Assembly: GCF_001426925.1 (NCBI RefSeq)
Contig: NZ_LMFR01000006.1
Location: 1 to 61,431, forward strand
DNA: 61,431 nt
Direction of reading: 5' to 3'
Origin: Microbacterium sp. Root53
Lineage (GTDB): Bacteria > Actinomycetota > Actinomycetes > Actinomycetales > Microbacteriaceae
A program made the translations under genes and the position numbers. The notes below the pieces were generated by a model. It saw only the letters and a program-made list of their open reading frames with translations, searched no databases and was not told where the DNA came from. Of this stretch, positions 15,976-25,007 are shown piece after piece (position 1 is the stretch's first letter; each line of letters begins with the position of its first letter).

Positions 15976-16659
15976 TCAGCGGCGAGCGGAGTAGAGGAGC
16001 TCGGGCCGGCCGGCGTGGCCGTAGCGCGGCTCCCGGGCGGCGAGCCCGGCCTCGACCAGCCGCTCGAGATAGCGGCGGGCGCTGACCCGCGCCATCCCCA
16101 GGCTCTCGCCCAGCTCGGCGGCCGAGACGGGTTCGGTCTGCGCCTCGAGAGCCTCGGCGACGCGCTCCAGCGTGAGCGGGGAGACGCCCTTGCGCTGACC
16201 TGCGGACGCGAGCGCGTCCCGGCGCAGCAGCGCATCGACCGCGGACTGGTCCAGCGGAGCGCCGGCGACCAGCGCGGCATCGCGCTCGTGCGCCCTCCAG
16301 ACGTCGTCGAGCCGCTCGTGCAGGGCCTGCATGGGGAAGGGCTTCACGAGGTAGTGGTGCACGCCGTGGGCGCGGGCGAGCCGGACCGTCTCGAGGTCGC
16401 GTGCCGCGGTCACAGCGATCACCTCGACGCGCGACCCGGCCGCGCGCGCCCGCCCCAGCACCGTGACGCCGGAGATGTCCGGCAGGTACACGTCGAGCAG
16501 CATGACGTCGGGCTCGAGCTCGGCGAGCGCGCGCAGCGCCTCCGTGCCTGTCGACGCGACGCCCACGACCTCGTACCGCGGATGGCGCTCGACGAAGCCC
16601 CGCGTGACGTGCGCCACCGCGAAGTCGTCCTCGACGATGAGCGCCCGCAGCCGCGTCAC
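15976..16659 (-). CDS. CitB/DcuR-type response regulator
   Basis: 227 residues. Receiver domain with acidic pocket E10-D11-D12, phospho-acceptor D56 (LLDVYLP) and the conserved lysine in YLVKPF near 107. The C-terminal winged-helix-like segment (AELGESLGMARVSARRYLERL) resembles the CitB/DcuR/DctR family that responds to dicarboxylates and citrate. The GTG at 16659 overlaps the kinase stop by four bases. The next genes on the other side of the kinase encode a TctCBA transporter, which is the likely target. Confidence 0.9.
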   Translation of the reverse strand: MTRLRALIVEDDFAVAHVTRGFVERHPRYEVVGVASTGTEALRALAELEPDVMLLDVYLPDISGVTVLGRARAAGSRVEVIAVTAARDLETVRLARAHGVHHYLVKPFPMQALHERLDDVWRAHERDAALVAGAPLDQSAVDALLRRDALASAGQRKGVSPLTLERVAEALEAQTEPVSAAELGESLGMARVSARRYLERLVEAGLAAREPRYGHAGRPELLYSARR

Positions 16660-18275
16660 GACAGCGCCTCCTCGCGACGGGCGGGCGCGGGAGATCCGCT
16701 CGCCGGCAGCGCCACGACGAAGCGCGCGCCGCCCGCGGGGGAGCCGCCCACCTCCACCGTGCCGCCCAGCCGCTCCACGATGCGCGCGACGAGCGTGAGC
16801 CCGTATCCGCGACGTCCGCCGCGGTCCTTGGTCGAATACCCGAGAGAGAATACGTCGCGTCGCCGGTCCTCCGGCACGCCCGGCCCGTCGTCGTCCACCA
16901 CGATGTCGATCCGCTCGTCCCCGCCTCGGATCCGGAGCGTCACGGTGCCGCCGCGGCCGGCGGCGTCCATGGCGTTGTCGAGGAGGTTGCCCACCACCGT
17001 CACGAGATCTCCGCCGTCGCCGCAGCCGTGCGAGAGGTACGAGTCGCTCGTGACGGCCAGCGCGACGCCGAGCTCGCGTGCGCGTGCCCGCTTCGCGAGC
17101 AGCAGGGCGGCGAGCTCGATGTCGTGTATGCCGTCGTGGGCATCCACTCGCGTGATGGCCCCGCCGTCGCCGCTGCGCTCGATCACCCGCATGGCGGCGT
17201 CGGTCTCGCCGAGCTCGATCAGCCCGCCGAGCGTGTGCAGCGTGTTGGCGAACTCGTGCTGCTGCGCCCGGAGGCCCTCGGTGAGGCTCTGCGCGCCCGC
17301 GAGCTCCTGCAGCGCGCGATCCAGCTCCGTGCGGTCGAGCAGGATCACCACGGTGCCCACGTCGCGGCCGTGCACCCGCACGGGCGCGGCCCGGGCGACG
17401 AGCACCCGCTCGCCCGACAGCACGAGCCGCTGCGGCGCCTCGCCCGCCCTCACCTCGTCCAGCAGCCCGGCGAGGTCGTCCTCGAGCAGGTCGGCGGCCG
17501 CCACTCCGATCGCGTCCGCCGGCGATTCCAGCCCGAGCAGGCGCGCCGCGGCATCGTTGCACAGCGACACCCGCCCGTCGTCGTCGAAAGCCACGAGGCC
17601 CTCCCGGATGCCGTGCAGCGTCGCCTCGCGGGTCTCCAGCAGCCCGCGGATCTCGTCCGGCTCCAGACCGTAGATGCGCCGCCGCACCATGCGCGCCACG
17701 CCCGTCGCGGCGACGACGCCGATCACGGTGGCCGCGCCGAGCGCCAGCAGGAAGCCGGTCATGTCGGCCAGGAAGTCCGCGCGGAGGTCCGACTCCAGGA
17801 TGCCGACCGACACCTGGCCCATGACCTCGCCGTCGCCGTCGAACACCGGGACCTTGACGCGCCAGGACTCGCCGAGGGTGCCGGTCTGCGTTCCCACGTA
17901 CATCTCGCCCGACAGCGCGACGCTCGGATCCGTCGACACGACCTCGCCGATCAGGTCGGGGTTCGGGTGCGAGTACCGGATGCCCTCGTCGTCCGTGACG
18001 ACGACGTACGCGACGTCCGAGGCGTCGCGGATCAGCTCGGCGATCGGCTGGATCACGGCGGAGGGATCCGGATCGTCGTACGCCTCCAGGATCGTGGGAA
18101 GCTGAGCGACCGACTGGGCGACCGCGATCATGCGCTCCTGGGATGCCTCGCGGATCTGCCGCTCCTGCGTCCAGAGGGCGGCGAGTCCGACGGTGAGCAC
18201 GACCGCGAGCACGATGACGACCTGCAGCAGCACGAGCTGCGTGCGGAGCGTCATCGCCTTCATCACGCGGTCCAT
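16656..18275 (-). CDS. CitA/DcuS-type sensor histidine kinase
   Basis: About 539 residues. Helix 1 (13-35), an extracellular Cache/PAS-like sensor (36-170, with YVVVTDDEGIRYSHPNPDLIG, a citrate/dicarboxylate-sensor hallmark), helix 2 (171-195), a cytoplasmic PAS (about 216-320), the phospho-accepting H340 in QQHEFANTLHTLGGL, and a HATPase domain (NLLDNAMDAA; DDGPGVP; GYGLTLV). The start may instead be the in-frame GTG or ATG 9-12 bases downstream, because TACGAT sits upstream at leaderless spacing. It is divergent from tctC and presumably senses the transporter's substrate. Confidence 0.92.
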   Translation of the reverse strand: MDRVMKAMTLRTQLVLLQVVIVLAVVLTVGLAALWTQERQIREASQERMIAVAQSVAQLPTILEAYDDPDPSAVIQPIAELIRDASDVAYVVVTDDEGIRYSHPNPDLIGEVVSTDPSVALSGEMYVGTQTGTLGESWRVKVPVFDGDGEVMGQVSVGILESDLRADFLADMTGFLLALGAATVIGVVAATGVARMVRRRIYGLEPDEIRGLLETREATLHGIREGLVAFDDDGRVSLCNDAAARLLGLESPADAIGVAAADLLEDDLAGLLDEVRAGEAPQRLVLSGERVLVARAAPVRVHGRDVGTVVILLDRTELDRALQELAGAQSLTEGLRAQQHEFANTLHTLGGLIELGETDAAMRVIERSGDGGAITRVDAHDGIHDIELAALLLAKRARARELGVALAVTSDSYLSHGCGDGGDLVTVVGNLLDNAMDAAGRGGTVTLRIRGGDERIDIVVDDDGPGVPEDRRRDVFSLGYSTKDRGGRRGYGLTLVARIVERLGGTVEVGGSPAGGARFVVALPASGSPAPARREEALS

Positions 18276-18444
18276 CGTAGGCGAGCGCGCCACGACCGGA
18301 CCCGGGCGGCCGGGGGACCGAAACGACCGAAAGTCCCCGTTGCGAACGCAAGCCGCGCAGGCCCCGGCGACCGCCCTAGGCTCCGGACATCCCGCTCGCG
18401 GCGTCGACGCCGCGCGACACAGGACTGGACTCGAGGAGGAGCCC

Positions 18445-19467
18445 ATGACACAGCACACCCGTACGCCCGCCCGCCTCATCGCCGGCGCGTTCCTCGGCGC
18501 CGCGGCGCTCGCCCTGACCGCGTGCTCCGGTGCCGGCGGCGGCACCGCGGGAGGCGGCGGCGAGGAGCCGGCCGCCATCCAGAGCGTGTCGGTCATCGCC
18601 CCCGCCGACCCGGGCGGCGGCTGGGACCAGACCGCGCGCGCGGCCGCCGAGGCCCTCACCTCTGCCGGGCTGGTGTCGTCCGCGCCGGTCACGAACATCG
18701 GCGGCGCCGGCGGCACCATCGGCCTCGCGTCGCTCGCGACCGAGACCGACCCGAACACCCTGATGATCACCGGCAGCGTCATGGTCGGCGCGGTCGAGAC
18801 CAACCAGTCCGAGAACCGCATCGAGGACATGACGCCGATCGCGCGCCTCACGGAGGAGCCGCTCGTGCTGGTCGTCCCCGGTGACAGCGAGTACGACACG
18901 CTCGACGACTTCCTGTCCGACTGGGCCGAGCAGGGCGCGTCACTGCCCATCACGGGCGGCTCCTCGGGCGGCATCGACAACATCCTCGCGGCGCAGCTGC
19001 TCGAGGACGCCGGCGTCGAGGACGTCGTCGGCTCGCTCAACTACATCGCGAACGCGGGTGGCGGCGAGGCCGTGACCCTGCTCCTGAGCGGCCAGGTCGC
19101 GGCCGGCATCTCGGGCGTCGGCGAGTTCGCCGAGCAGATCAAGGCGGGGGAGCTGAAGGCGCTGGCCGTCTCGTCGGCGGAGCCCGCGGCGCTGCTCCCG
19201 GACGTCCCGACCCTGCAGGAGCAGGGCGTGGACATCACGCTGACGAACTGGCGCGGCCTGATCGCGCCCGGCGGCATCGAGGACGCGCAGAAGGAGGCGC
19301 TCGTCGGCCTCGTCACCGACCTCCACGAGACCGAGGAGTGGACCGAGACCCTCGAGACGAACGGATGGACCGACGCCTTCCTCACGGGCGACGACTTCTC
19401 GTCGTTCCTCGAGGAGGACATCGCCACGACGCAGGACACGCTGCGCACACTGGGGATCATCGAGTGA
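18445..19467 (+). CDS. tctC: Tripartite tricarboxylate transporter substrate-binding lipoprotein
   Basis: 340 residues. A lipoprotein signal (ALALTAC, lipobox cysteine 27) is followed by a glycine-rich linker and a TctC/BugT-type binding domain (PADPGGGWDQTARA; NIGGAGGTIG; GSSGGIDNI). It captures a carboxylate outside the membrane. The ATG at 18445 has GAGGAGG upstream. It is divergent from the CitAB-type sensor system and the first gene of a tctCBA operon, so induction by the sensed carboxylate is expected. Confidence 0.93.
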   Translation: MTQHTRTPARLIAGAFLGAAALALTACSGAGGGTAGGGGEEPAAIQSVSVIAPADPGGGWDQTARAAAEALTSAGLVSSAPVTNIGGAGGTIGLASLATETDPNTLMITGSVMVGAVETNQSENRIEDMTPIARLTEEPLVLVVPGDSEYDTLDDFLSDWAEQGASLPITGGSSGGIDNILAAQLLEDAGVEDVVGSLNYIANAGGGEAVTLLLSGQVAAGISGVGEFAEQIKAGELKALAVSSAEPAALLPDVPTLQEQGVDITLTNWRGLIAPGGIEDAQKEALVGLVTDLHETEEWTETLETNGWTDAFLTGDDFSSFLEEDIATTQDTLRTLGIIE

Positions 19468-20000
19468 TGATCGAGCCTCCGATCACGACGGGCACCGCGG
19501 CCGCTTCGGCCGCGGTGCCCCGCGCACGCAGGTGGGGTGAGCTCGGCTTCATCGGCGTCATCCTCGTGTTCTCGATCGTCGCCCTCGTCATGACGGGGAC
19601 CATCCGGGAGCCGGTCGGCTCGTCGAACGTGCTGGGCGCGCGCGTGCTGCCCTACGTGATCAACGCCCTCATGCTGATCACCTCGGTCGCGGCGGCCATC
19701 GCGGTGCTGCGCGGCGACGTCGGCGCCCCCGAGGACAGCGAGGATCTCGACCACGACGCGCCGACGTCCTGGCGCACCGTGCTGCTGGTGGTGCTGTCGT
19801 TCGCGTCCCTGATCGTCACGATCCCGTATGCGGGCTGGCCCGTCGCGGTGACGATCCTGTTCGCGGGCGCGTCGCTCGCGCTGGGCGCACGGTCCTGGTG
19901 GAAGGCCCTGATCATCGGCGCCGTGCTCGGCGTCGTGACCTACGTCGTGTTCGGCGAGCTGCTGGGTCTCTCGCTGCCCCTGTTCGGATCGGCCTGGTGA
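19467..20000 (+). CDS. tctB: Tripartite tricarboxylate transporter small membrane subunit
   Basis: 177 residues with four predicted membrane helices ([88 protein letters not shown]), a TctB-type subunit. The ATG at 19467 overlaps the tctC stop (TGATG); a GTG three bases earlier is possible. A charged loop separates helices 2 and 3. Confidence 0.88.
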   Translation: MIEPPITTGTAAASAAVPRARRWGELGFIGVILVFSIVALVMTGTIREPVGSSNVLGARVLPYVINALMLITSVAAAIAVLRGDVGAPEDSEDLDHDAPTSWRTVLLVVLSFASLIVTIPYAGWPVAVTILFAGASLALGARSWWKALIIGAVLGVVTYVVFGELLGLSLPLFGSAW

Positions 20001-20010
20001 GGGGTTCCCC

Positions 20011-21588
20011 ATGGACAGTCTGAATCTGCTGCTCGAGGGCTTCGCGACCGCGATCCAGCCCGCATACCTGCTGTACGCGTTCCTCGGCGTGCTGCTCGGC
20101 ACGGCGGTCGGCGTGCTGCCCGGCATCGGGCCCGCCATGGCGGTGGCGCTGCTGCTTCCGCTCACCTACACGCTGGACGTGACGTCGGCGATCATCATGT
20201 TCGCCGGCATCTACTACGGCGGCATGTACGGCGGGTCGACGACGTCGATTCTGCTCAACACACCGGGGGAGTCGTCCTCGATCGTCACGGCGATGGAGGG
20301 CAACAAGATGGCGCGCGCGGGTCGCGCGGCCGCCGCGCTCGCCACCGCCGCGATCGGGTCGTTCGTCGCCGGCACGCTCGCGACGGTCGGCCTCACCTTC
20401 TTCGCGCCCGGGATCGCCCAGTTCGCGAAGACCTTCGGGCCGGCCGACTACTTCGCGCTCATGATCGTCGCGTTCCTCACGATCGGCGCCCTGCTGGGCG
20501 GCAGCCCCGTGCGGGGCATGGTGTCGCTCGCCGTCGGCCTCTTCCTCGGGCTGGTCGGCACCGACACCCTGACGGGTCAGGCGCGTTTCACGTTCGGCAT
20601 TCCCAACCTGGGCGACGGCATCGACGTCGTGATCATCGCCGTGGGCCTGTTCGCGGTCGGCGAGGCGCTGCACATCGGCTCCCGCCTGCGGCACAGCACG
20701 CCGCCCGTGCGCCCGGTGTCAGGCAGCTGGCGATCGTGGATGTCCAAGAGCGACTGGAAGCGGTCGTGGAAGCCGTGGCTGCGCGGCACCGCGATCGGGT
20801 TCCCGATCGGGTCGATCCCGGCGGGCGGCGCCGACGTCGCGACCTTCCTGTCGTACGCCACCGAGAAGAAGCTCACGCGCGAGCCCTATCGGCAGCAGTT
20901 CGGCAAGGGAGCGATCGAGGGCGTCGCGGGCCCGGAGGCCGCGAACAACGCCGCGGCGGCGGGCGTTCTCGTGCCGCTGCTCACGCTCGGCATCCCGACC
21001 ACCGCGACCGCGGCAGTCATCATCTCGGCGTTCACGACCTACGGCATCCAGCCCGGCCCGCTGCTGTTCGAGAACCAGTCCGCGCTCGTGTGGGCGCTCA
21101 TCGCGAGCCTCTACATCGGCAATGTGGTGCTCGTGGTCCTGAACCTGCCGCTGGTGGGCCTGTGGGCGAAGGTGCTGCAGATCCCGCGGCCGTATCTCTA
21201 CGCGGGGATCCTGGTCTTCGCCGGCCTCGGGGCCTACGCCGCCAACTTCCAGGTCTTCGACATCGCCGTGCTGCTGCTGCTCGGTGTGATCGGCTTCTTC
21301 ATGCGCCGCCACGGATATCCCGTCGCACCGATGGTCGTCGGCGGCATCCTGGGGCCGATGGCCGAGGAGCAGCTGCGCAAGGCGATGGCGATCAGTCAGG
21401 GCGACCCGTCGATCCTGGTCCGCAGCCCTGTCTCGATCGTCATCTACGTCGCGCTGGCGCTGCTCCTGATCGGCGGATTCTGGCTGCGCCGCCGCCAGGC
21501 TCGCTTCGAGGCCGCGATCCCGGATGTCGACACGACGACGATCCGCGCGGTGGACGCGGAGATCGCGAGGCAGCTGGGTCGCGACTGA
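20011..21588 (+). CDS. tctA: Tripartite tricarboxylate transporter large membrane subunit
   Basis: 525-residue permease with about 11-12 helices. It carries the family signature [17 protein letters not shown] (about residues 34-50), [20 protein letters not shown], and a second inverted half with [31 protein letters not shown]. Together with TctB and TctC it forms a secondary, binding-protein-dependent carboxylate importer. It starts 10 bases after tctB. A strong terminator ends the operon. Confidence 0.95.
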   Translation: MDSLNLLLEGFATAIQPAYLLYAFLGVLLGTAVGVLPGIGPAMAVALLLPLTYTLDVTSAIIMFAGIYYGGMYGGSTTSILLNTPGESSSIVTAMEGNKMARAGRAAAALATAAIGSFVAGTLATVGLTFFAPGIAQFAKTFGPADYFALMIVAFLTIGALLGGSPVRGMVSLAVGLFLGLVGTDTLTGQARFTFGIPNLGDGIDVVIIAVGLFAVGEALHIGSRLRHSTPPVRPVSGSWRSWMSKSDWKRSWKPWLRGTAIGFPIGSIPAGGADVATFLSYATEKKLTREPYRQQFGKGAIEGVAGPEAANNAAAAGVLVPLLTLGIPTTATAAVIISAFTTYGIQPGPLLFENQSALVWALIASLYIGNVVLVVLNLPLVGLWAKVLQIPRPYLYAGILVFAGLGAYAANFQVFDIAVLLLLGVIGFFMRRHGYPVAPMVVGGILGPMAEEQLRKAMAISQGDPSILVRSPVSIVIYVALALLLIGGFWLRRRQARFEAAIPDVDTTTIRAVDAEIARQLGRD

Positions 21589-21601
21589 CGATCCCGCGAA
21601 G

Positions 21602-21645
21602 GAGGGCGCTGGAGCGGTCGATCCGCCCCAGCGCCCTCTTCTCTC
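21602..21645 (+). terminator. Terminator of tctCBA
   Basis: 11-bp stem GAGGGCGCTGG (21602-21612) with its complement at 21628-21638, an inner GCGG/CCGC stem, and TTCTCTC after it. It lies between convergent operons. Confidence 0.8.
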
Positions 21646-21657
21646 ACCCGTCCCCCG

Positions 21658-21915
21658 TCAGTGGTTGCGGAGCTTGTCGATCAGCTCGTCCTTCTTGAGC
21701 TTGGAGACGCCCTCGATGCCGAGCTCCTTCGCCCGATCGCGAAGCTCGTCGACCGTGCGATCCTCGTAGTTCTCGGCGCTGCCGCCGCGCTCGCCCACGT
21801 CCTCGCGCCCGTCGCGGGCGGCGGCGTTCGCGATGCGCGCGGCCTTCTCCTTGGAGTTGCCCTCCTCGCGGAGCTTCTCGTAGAGCTCCTCGTCCTTGAT
21901 GCTGCGGTTCGGCAT
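21658..21915 (-). CDS. Small Rho-N/SAP-like protein (DUF7218-like)
   Basis: 85 residues, highly charged. The N-terminal half (SIKDEELYEKLREEGNSKEKAARIANAAA) resembles actinobacterial DUF7218 proteins. The C-terminal half (DRTVDELRDRAKELGIEGVS, then KLKKDELIDKLR) is a Rho-termination-factor N-terminal/SAP-like helix-extended-helix that may bind nucleic acid. Stress-associated roles are often guessed for this family; none is shown here. It is separated by one base from the SDR gene and probably co-transcribed. Confidence 0.82.
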   Translation of the reverse strand: MPNRSIKDEELYEKLREEGNSKEKAARIANAAARDGREDVGERGGSAENYEDRTVDELRDRAKELGIEGVSKLKKDELIDKLRNH

Positions 21916-21916
21916 G

Positions 21917-22804
21917 TCAGAACCCCTTCCCGCCCGTCACGGGCAGCACGGCGCCGGACGTGTACGACGCCTCGTCACTGGCCAGGTAGACGTATGCCCC
22001 GGCGAGCTCGACCGGCTGGCCCGCCCGGCCGAGCGGCGTATCGGCCCCGAACTCCTTGACCTTGTCGGCCGGGAATCCCGTGGCCGGGATGAGCGGCGTC
22101 CAGATCGGCCCGGGGGCGACGCCGTTCACGCGGATGCCCTTGGGCCCGAGCTCGGTGGCGAGCGCCTGGATGAACGCGACCTGCGCGGCCTTGGTCATCG
22201 CGTAGTCCAGCAGGACCGAGGACGGCTGCGACGCCTGGATGGACGTCGTCACGATGATGGATGCCCCAGGCGACATGTGAGGCACGGCCTCGCGCGCGAG
22301 CACCATCGCCGAGATCAGGTTCGTGTGGAACGTCCGCTCGATCTCGGACACCTGGAGCGTGTCCACACCCTCACGCTGACGCTGATATGCCGCGTTCGGA
22401 ATGAGGATGTCGAGGCCGCCGAGCTCGTCGCGCGCGGCCGACACGACCTCGATGCAGGCCTGCTCCTCGGTCAGGTCGGCCGGCAGCAGCACGGCCTTGC
22501 GGCCGGCTTCGCGCACATGGCGCTCGGTGACCTGCGCGTCTTCCTCCTCCTCGGGCAGGTACACGATCGCGACGTCGGCGCCCTCCCGGGCGAAGGCGAT
22601 CGCGACCGCACGGCCGATCCCGGAGTCGCCTCCCGTGATCAGGGCTTTCCGGCCGACGAGGCGCTCCCGGCCCTGCCAGCTGGTCTCGCCGTGGTCGGGC
22701 TGCGGGTCCATCTCGCTCGTGAGCCCCGGCTGGGTGGGCTGCTCCTGCTCGGGGAACTCGCCCGAGGGCTCGCGCGGGTCGGACTGGTTCAGGGTGTCGG
22801 TCAA
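21917..22804 (-). CDS. Short-chain dehydrogenase/reductase (YghA-like)
   Basis: About 295 residues. A hydrophilic, proline-rich leader (1-48) precedes a classical SDR: cofactor motif TGGDSGIG (57-64), NAA after the fourth strand (LIPNAAYQ), catalytic serine in VTTSIQAS, and YxxxK as YAMTK. The start is taken as the TTG at 22804 because AAGGAGG sits seven bases upstream; the in-frame GTG at 22840 lacks a ribosome site. The substrate is unknown. These long-leader SDRs are often linked to general stress, consistent with its small neighbour. Confidence 0.88.
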   Translation of the reverse strand: MTDTLNQSDPREPSGEFPEQEQPTQPGLTSEMDPQPDHGETSWQGRERLVGRKALITGGDSGIGRAVAIAFAREGADVAIVYLPEEEEDAQVTERHVREAGRKAVLLPADLTEEQACIEVVSAARDELGGLDILIPNAAYQRQREGVDTLQVSEIERTFHTNLISAMVLAREAVPHMSPGASIIVTTSIQASQPSSVLLDYAMTKAAQVAFIQALATELGPKGIRVNGVAPGPIWTPLIPATGFPADKVKEFGADTPLGRAGQPVELAGAYVYLASDEASYTSGAVLPVTGGKGF

Positions 22805-22914
22805 GGCAGCCTCCTTCGCGTGGTCGATGTCGCGTGCCACGCTACGGAGATGCGGCCGACCGCCCCAGGGACTTGACGTCCGCGGGGGAGTGGCCTACCG
22901 GGTGAACCGGCGCG

Positions 22915-23925
22915 TCAGTTTCCGTACCCCTCCTCGCCAAGCTCGGCGAGGATGCGGTTCAGGTCCTGGATCGTCGCGAAGTCGATCTTGATCTGACCCT
23001 TGCGCGAGGTCAGGTCGATCTTGACCTTGGTGTTGAGGCGGTCTCCCAGGCGCTCCGCCACGTCGTTTAGGAACGCCCGCCGCGCGCCCGGCTGCGGTTT
23101 GGGTGCTCGCGAACCCGGCTCCTCGGCGGCGATCGTCTTCGCGGCGGCCTCCGCGCCACGCACCGAGAGATCCTCGTTCACGATCTTCTCGGACAGTCGC
23201 TGCATCGCCTCGGCGTCCTCGAGCGACAGGATGGCCCGCGCGTGCCCCGCGCTCAGCACGCCCGCCGCCACGCGCTGCTGCACGGGAACCGGCAGCCGCA
23301 GCAGTCGGATCGTGTTGCTGATCTGCGGACGCGAGCGCCCGATCCGCTTGGCCAGCTCGTCCTGCGTGATGCCGAAGTCCTCGAGCAGCTGCTGGTAGGC
23401 CGAGGCCTCCTCCAGGGGGTTCAGCTGCGAGCGGTGCAGGTTCTCGAGCAGCGCGTCGCGCAGCAGCGCGTCGTCGGACGTGTCGCGGATGATCGCGGGG
23501 ATCTCCGTGAGCCCCGCCTCGCGAGAGGCCCGCGTGCGCCGCTCGCCCATGATGAGCTCGTAGGTCCCGTCGCCCTTGTCGCGCACCACGACCGGCTGCA
23601 GCACTCCGAACTCGCGCACGCTGTGCACCAGCTCGGCGAGGTCCTCGGGGTCGAAGTGCGTACGCGGCTGACGCGGGTTGGGAACGATGCTGTGAGGGTC
23701 GATGTGCACCAGGCGGGCGCCGGGCACCGCCACGAGGTCCTCTTCCGGCTCGCGCTCGGCGACCGCCGTGGCCGTCGCGGCCTGCGCGGCGACCTGCTCC
23801 GCCGCCTCGTCGGCCTTCTTGAGCGACCCCCCGGGGAAGAACACGTCGACGGGGCGCGCCTCGCTCGACTCGGCCGTGGGGATCAGGGCGCCGATCCCGC
23901 GTCCCAGACCTGTCCGCTTCGCCAT
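22915..23925 (-). CDS. parB: Chromosome-partitioning protein ParB
   Basis: 336 residues; CTP-dependent DNA clamp that loads at parS and spreads, recruiting SMC and ParA to the origin region. The N-terminal ParA-stimulating segment (KRTGLGRGIGALIP), the CTPase/ParB-N domain with NPRQPR and GERRTRAS, a helix-turn-helix for parS (TQDELAKRIGRSRPQISNTIRLLRL) and a C-terminal dimerisation domain are all present. It overlaps the parA stop by one base. Eight parS or parS-like sites lie within 4.1 kb. Confidence 0.97.
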   Translation of the reverse strand: MAKRTGLGRGIGALIPTAESSEARPVDVFFPGGSLKKADEAAEQVAAQAATATAVAEREPEEDLVAVPGARLVHIDPHSIVPNPRQPRTHFDPEDLAELVHSVREFGVLQPVVVRDKGDGTYELIMGERRTRASREAGLTEIPAIIRDTSDDALLRDALLENLHRSQLNPLEEASAYQQLLEDFGITQDELAKRIGRSRPQISNTIRLLRLPVPVQQRVAAGVLSAGHARAILSLEDAEAMQRLSEKIVNEDLSVRGAEAAAKTIAAEEPGSRAPKPQPGARRAFLNDVAERLGDRLNTKVKIDLTSRKGQIKIDFATIQDLNRILAELGEEGYGN

Positions 23926-24860
23926 CAGGACTCCTTCTTCTCGGCGATACCGTCGCCGCGTCGCACGATCTCCACGGCGGCCTCGCGGTACGCGATCGCG
24001 CCCGCCGAGTTGCCGTCATAGGCGATCACTGTCTGACCGAAGCTCGGAGCCTCGGAAATCCGCACTGACCTGGGAATTAGTGTCCCCAGAACCTCGTCGG
24101 GGAAGTGGGAGCGCACCTCGTCGGCGACCTGCTGCGACAGCTTGGTGCGCGCGTCGTACATGGTCAGCAGGATCGTCGAGAGTCGCAGGCCGCGGTTGAG
24201 GTGCTTCTGGATCATGGTGATGTTGCCCAGCAGCTGGCTCAGGCCCTCCAGCGCGTAGTACTCACACTGGATCGGCAGGAAGACCTCTTCGGCCGCGGTG
24301 AACGCGTTGATCGTCAGCAGACCCAGCGAAGGCGGGCAATCGATCAGGATGAAGTCCAGCGGGGTGTCCAGATCTCGGAGGTACTCGTCGATCGCGGTCT
24401 TCAGCCTCTGCTCGCGTGCGACCTGTGTCACGAGCTCGATCTCGGCGCCGGCCAGGTGGATGTTGCTGGGGGCGCAGAACAGGGTGTCGGACTCCGGGCT
24501 CTTCTGCACCACGTCCGAGATGGGGAACCCGTCGATCAGGACGTCATAGATGCTCGGGATGTCCGCGCTGTGGGGGATGCCGAGCGCCGTGGAGGCGTTG
24601 CCCTGCGGGTCCAGGTCGATGACGAGCACACGCCCACCGAGCGACGCCAGGGCCGCGGCGATGTTGACCGTGGTCGTCGTCTTGCCGACTCCGCCCTTCT
24701 GGTTCGAGATCGTCATGATCCGGGTGCGCCCCGGGAACTCGACCTGGACGTCCGCCAGCGCGCGCCGACGAGCCGAGAGATCGGCCAGTTCGCGAGCCAG
24801 GGGAGTGTCGTCGGGGAGTGCGAACGACGCCGCCTTCTCGGACTGTTTCACGTGAAACAC
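23925..24860 (-). CDS. parA: Chromosome-partitioning ATPase ParA
   Basis: 311 residues; deviant-Walker ATPase that moves origins. The signature lysine motif is KGGVGKTT (55-62), with Walker A' Asp in LVIDLDPQGN and switch DCPPSLG. The GTG at 24860 has GAAGGGAAG upstream; if it is used, codons 2-6 (FHVKQ) are written by a perfect parS site (24844-24859). Translation could alternatively begin further in, since homologues often start just before the TISNQKGGVGKT segment. It is followed by parB in one operon. Confidence 0.95.
   Translation of the reverse strand: MFHVKQSEKAASFALPDDTPLARELADLSARRRALADVQVEFPGRTRIMTISNQKGGVGKTTTTVNIAAALASLGGRVLVIDLDPQGNASTALGIPHSADIPSIYDVLIDGFPISDVVQKSPESDTLFCAPSNIHLAGAEIELVTQVAREQRLKTAIDEYLRDLDTPLDFILIDCPPSLGLLTINAFTAAEEVFLPIQCEYYALEGLSQLLGNITMIQKHLNRGLRLSTILLTMYDARTKLSQQVADEVRSHFPDEVLGTLIPRSVRISEAPSFGQTVIAYDGNSAGAIAYREAAVEIVRRGDGIAEKKES
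24844..24859. other. parS site 1 (16/16), inside the parA start region
   Basis: TGTTTCACGTGAAACA, identical to the universal chromosomal parS consensus. It overlaps the first codons of parA, so ParB binding here could repress parAB as well as nucleate the partition complex. Confidence 0.95.
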
Positions 24861-24991
24861 TCTTCCCTTCGCGAGCCGGCCGGTCTCTCCACCCTAACCT
24901 CTCCGACGGACACGTCTCGGCGTGTCGCCCGATGTTTCCAGACCGGGAACAGATGAGCCCGGCCGGTCATGACGCACGCCTCGATGGAGAG

Positions 24992-25007
24992 AGTTTCACG
25001 TGAAACA
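24992..25007. other. parS site 2 (15/16), abutting the diacylglycerol-kinase stop codon
   Basis: AGTTTCACGTGAAACA; only the outermost base differs and the inner palindrome GTTTCACGTGAAAC is intact. The site ends at the base before the TGA of the kinase-like gene. Confidence 0.92.
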
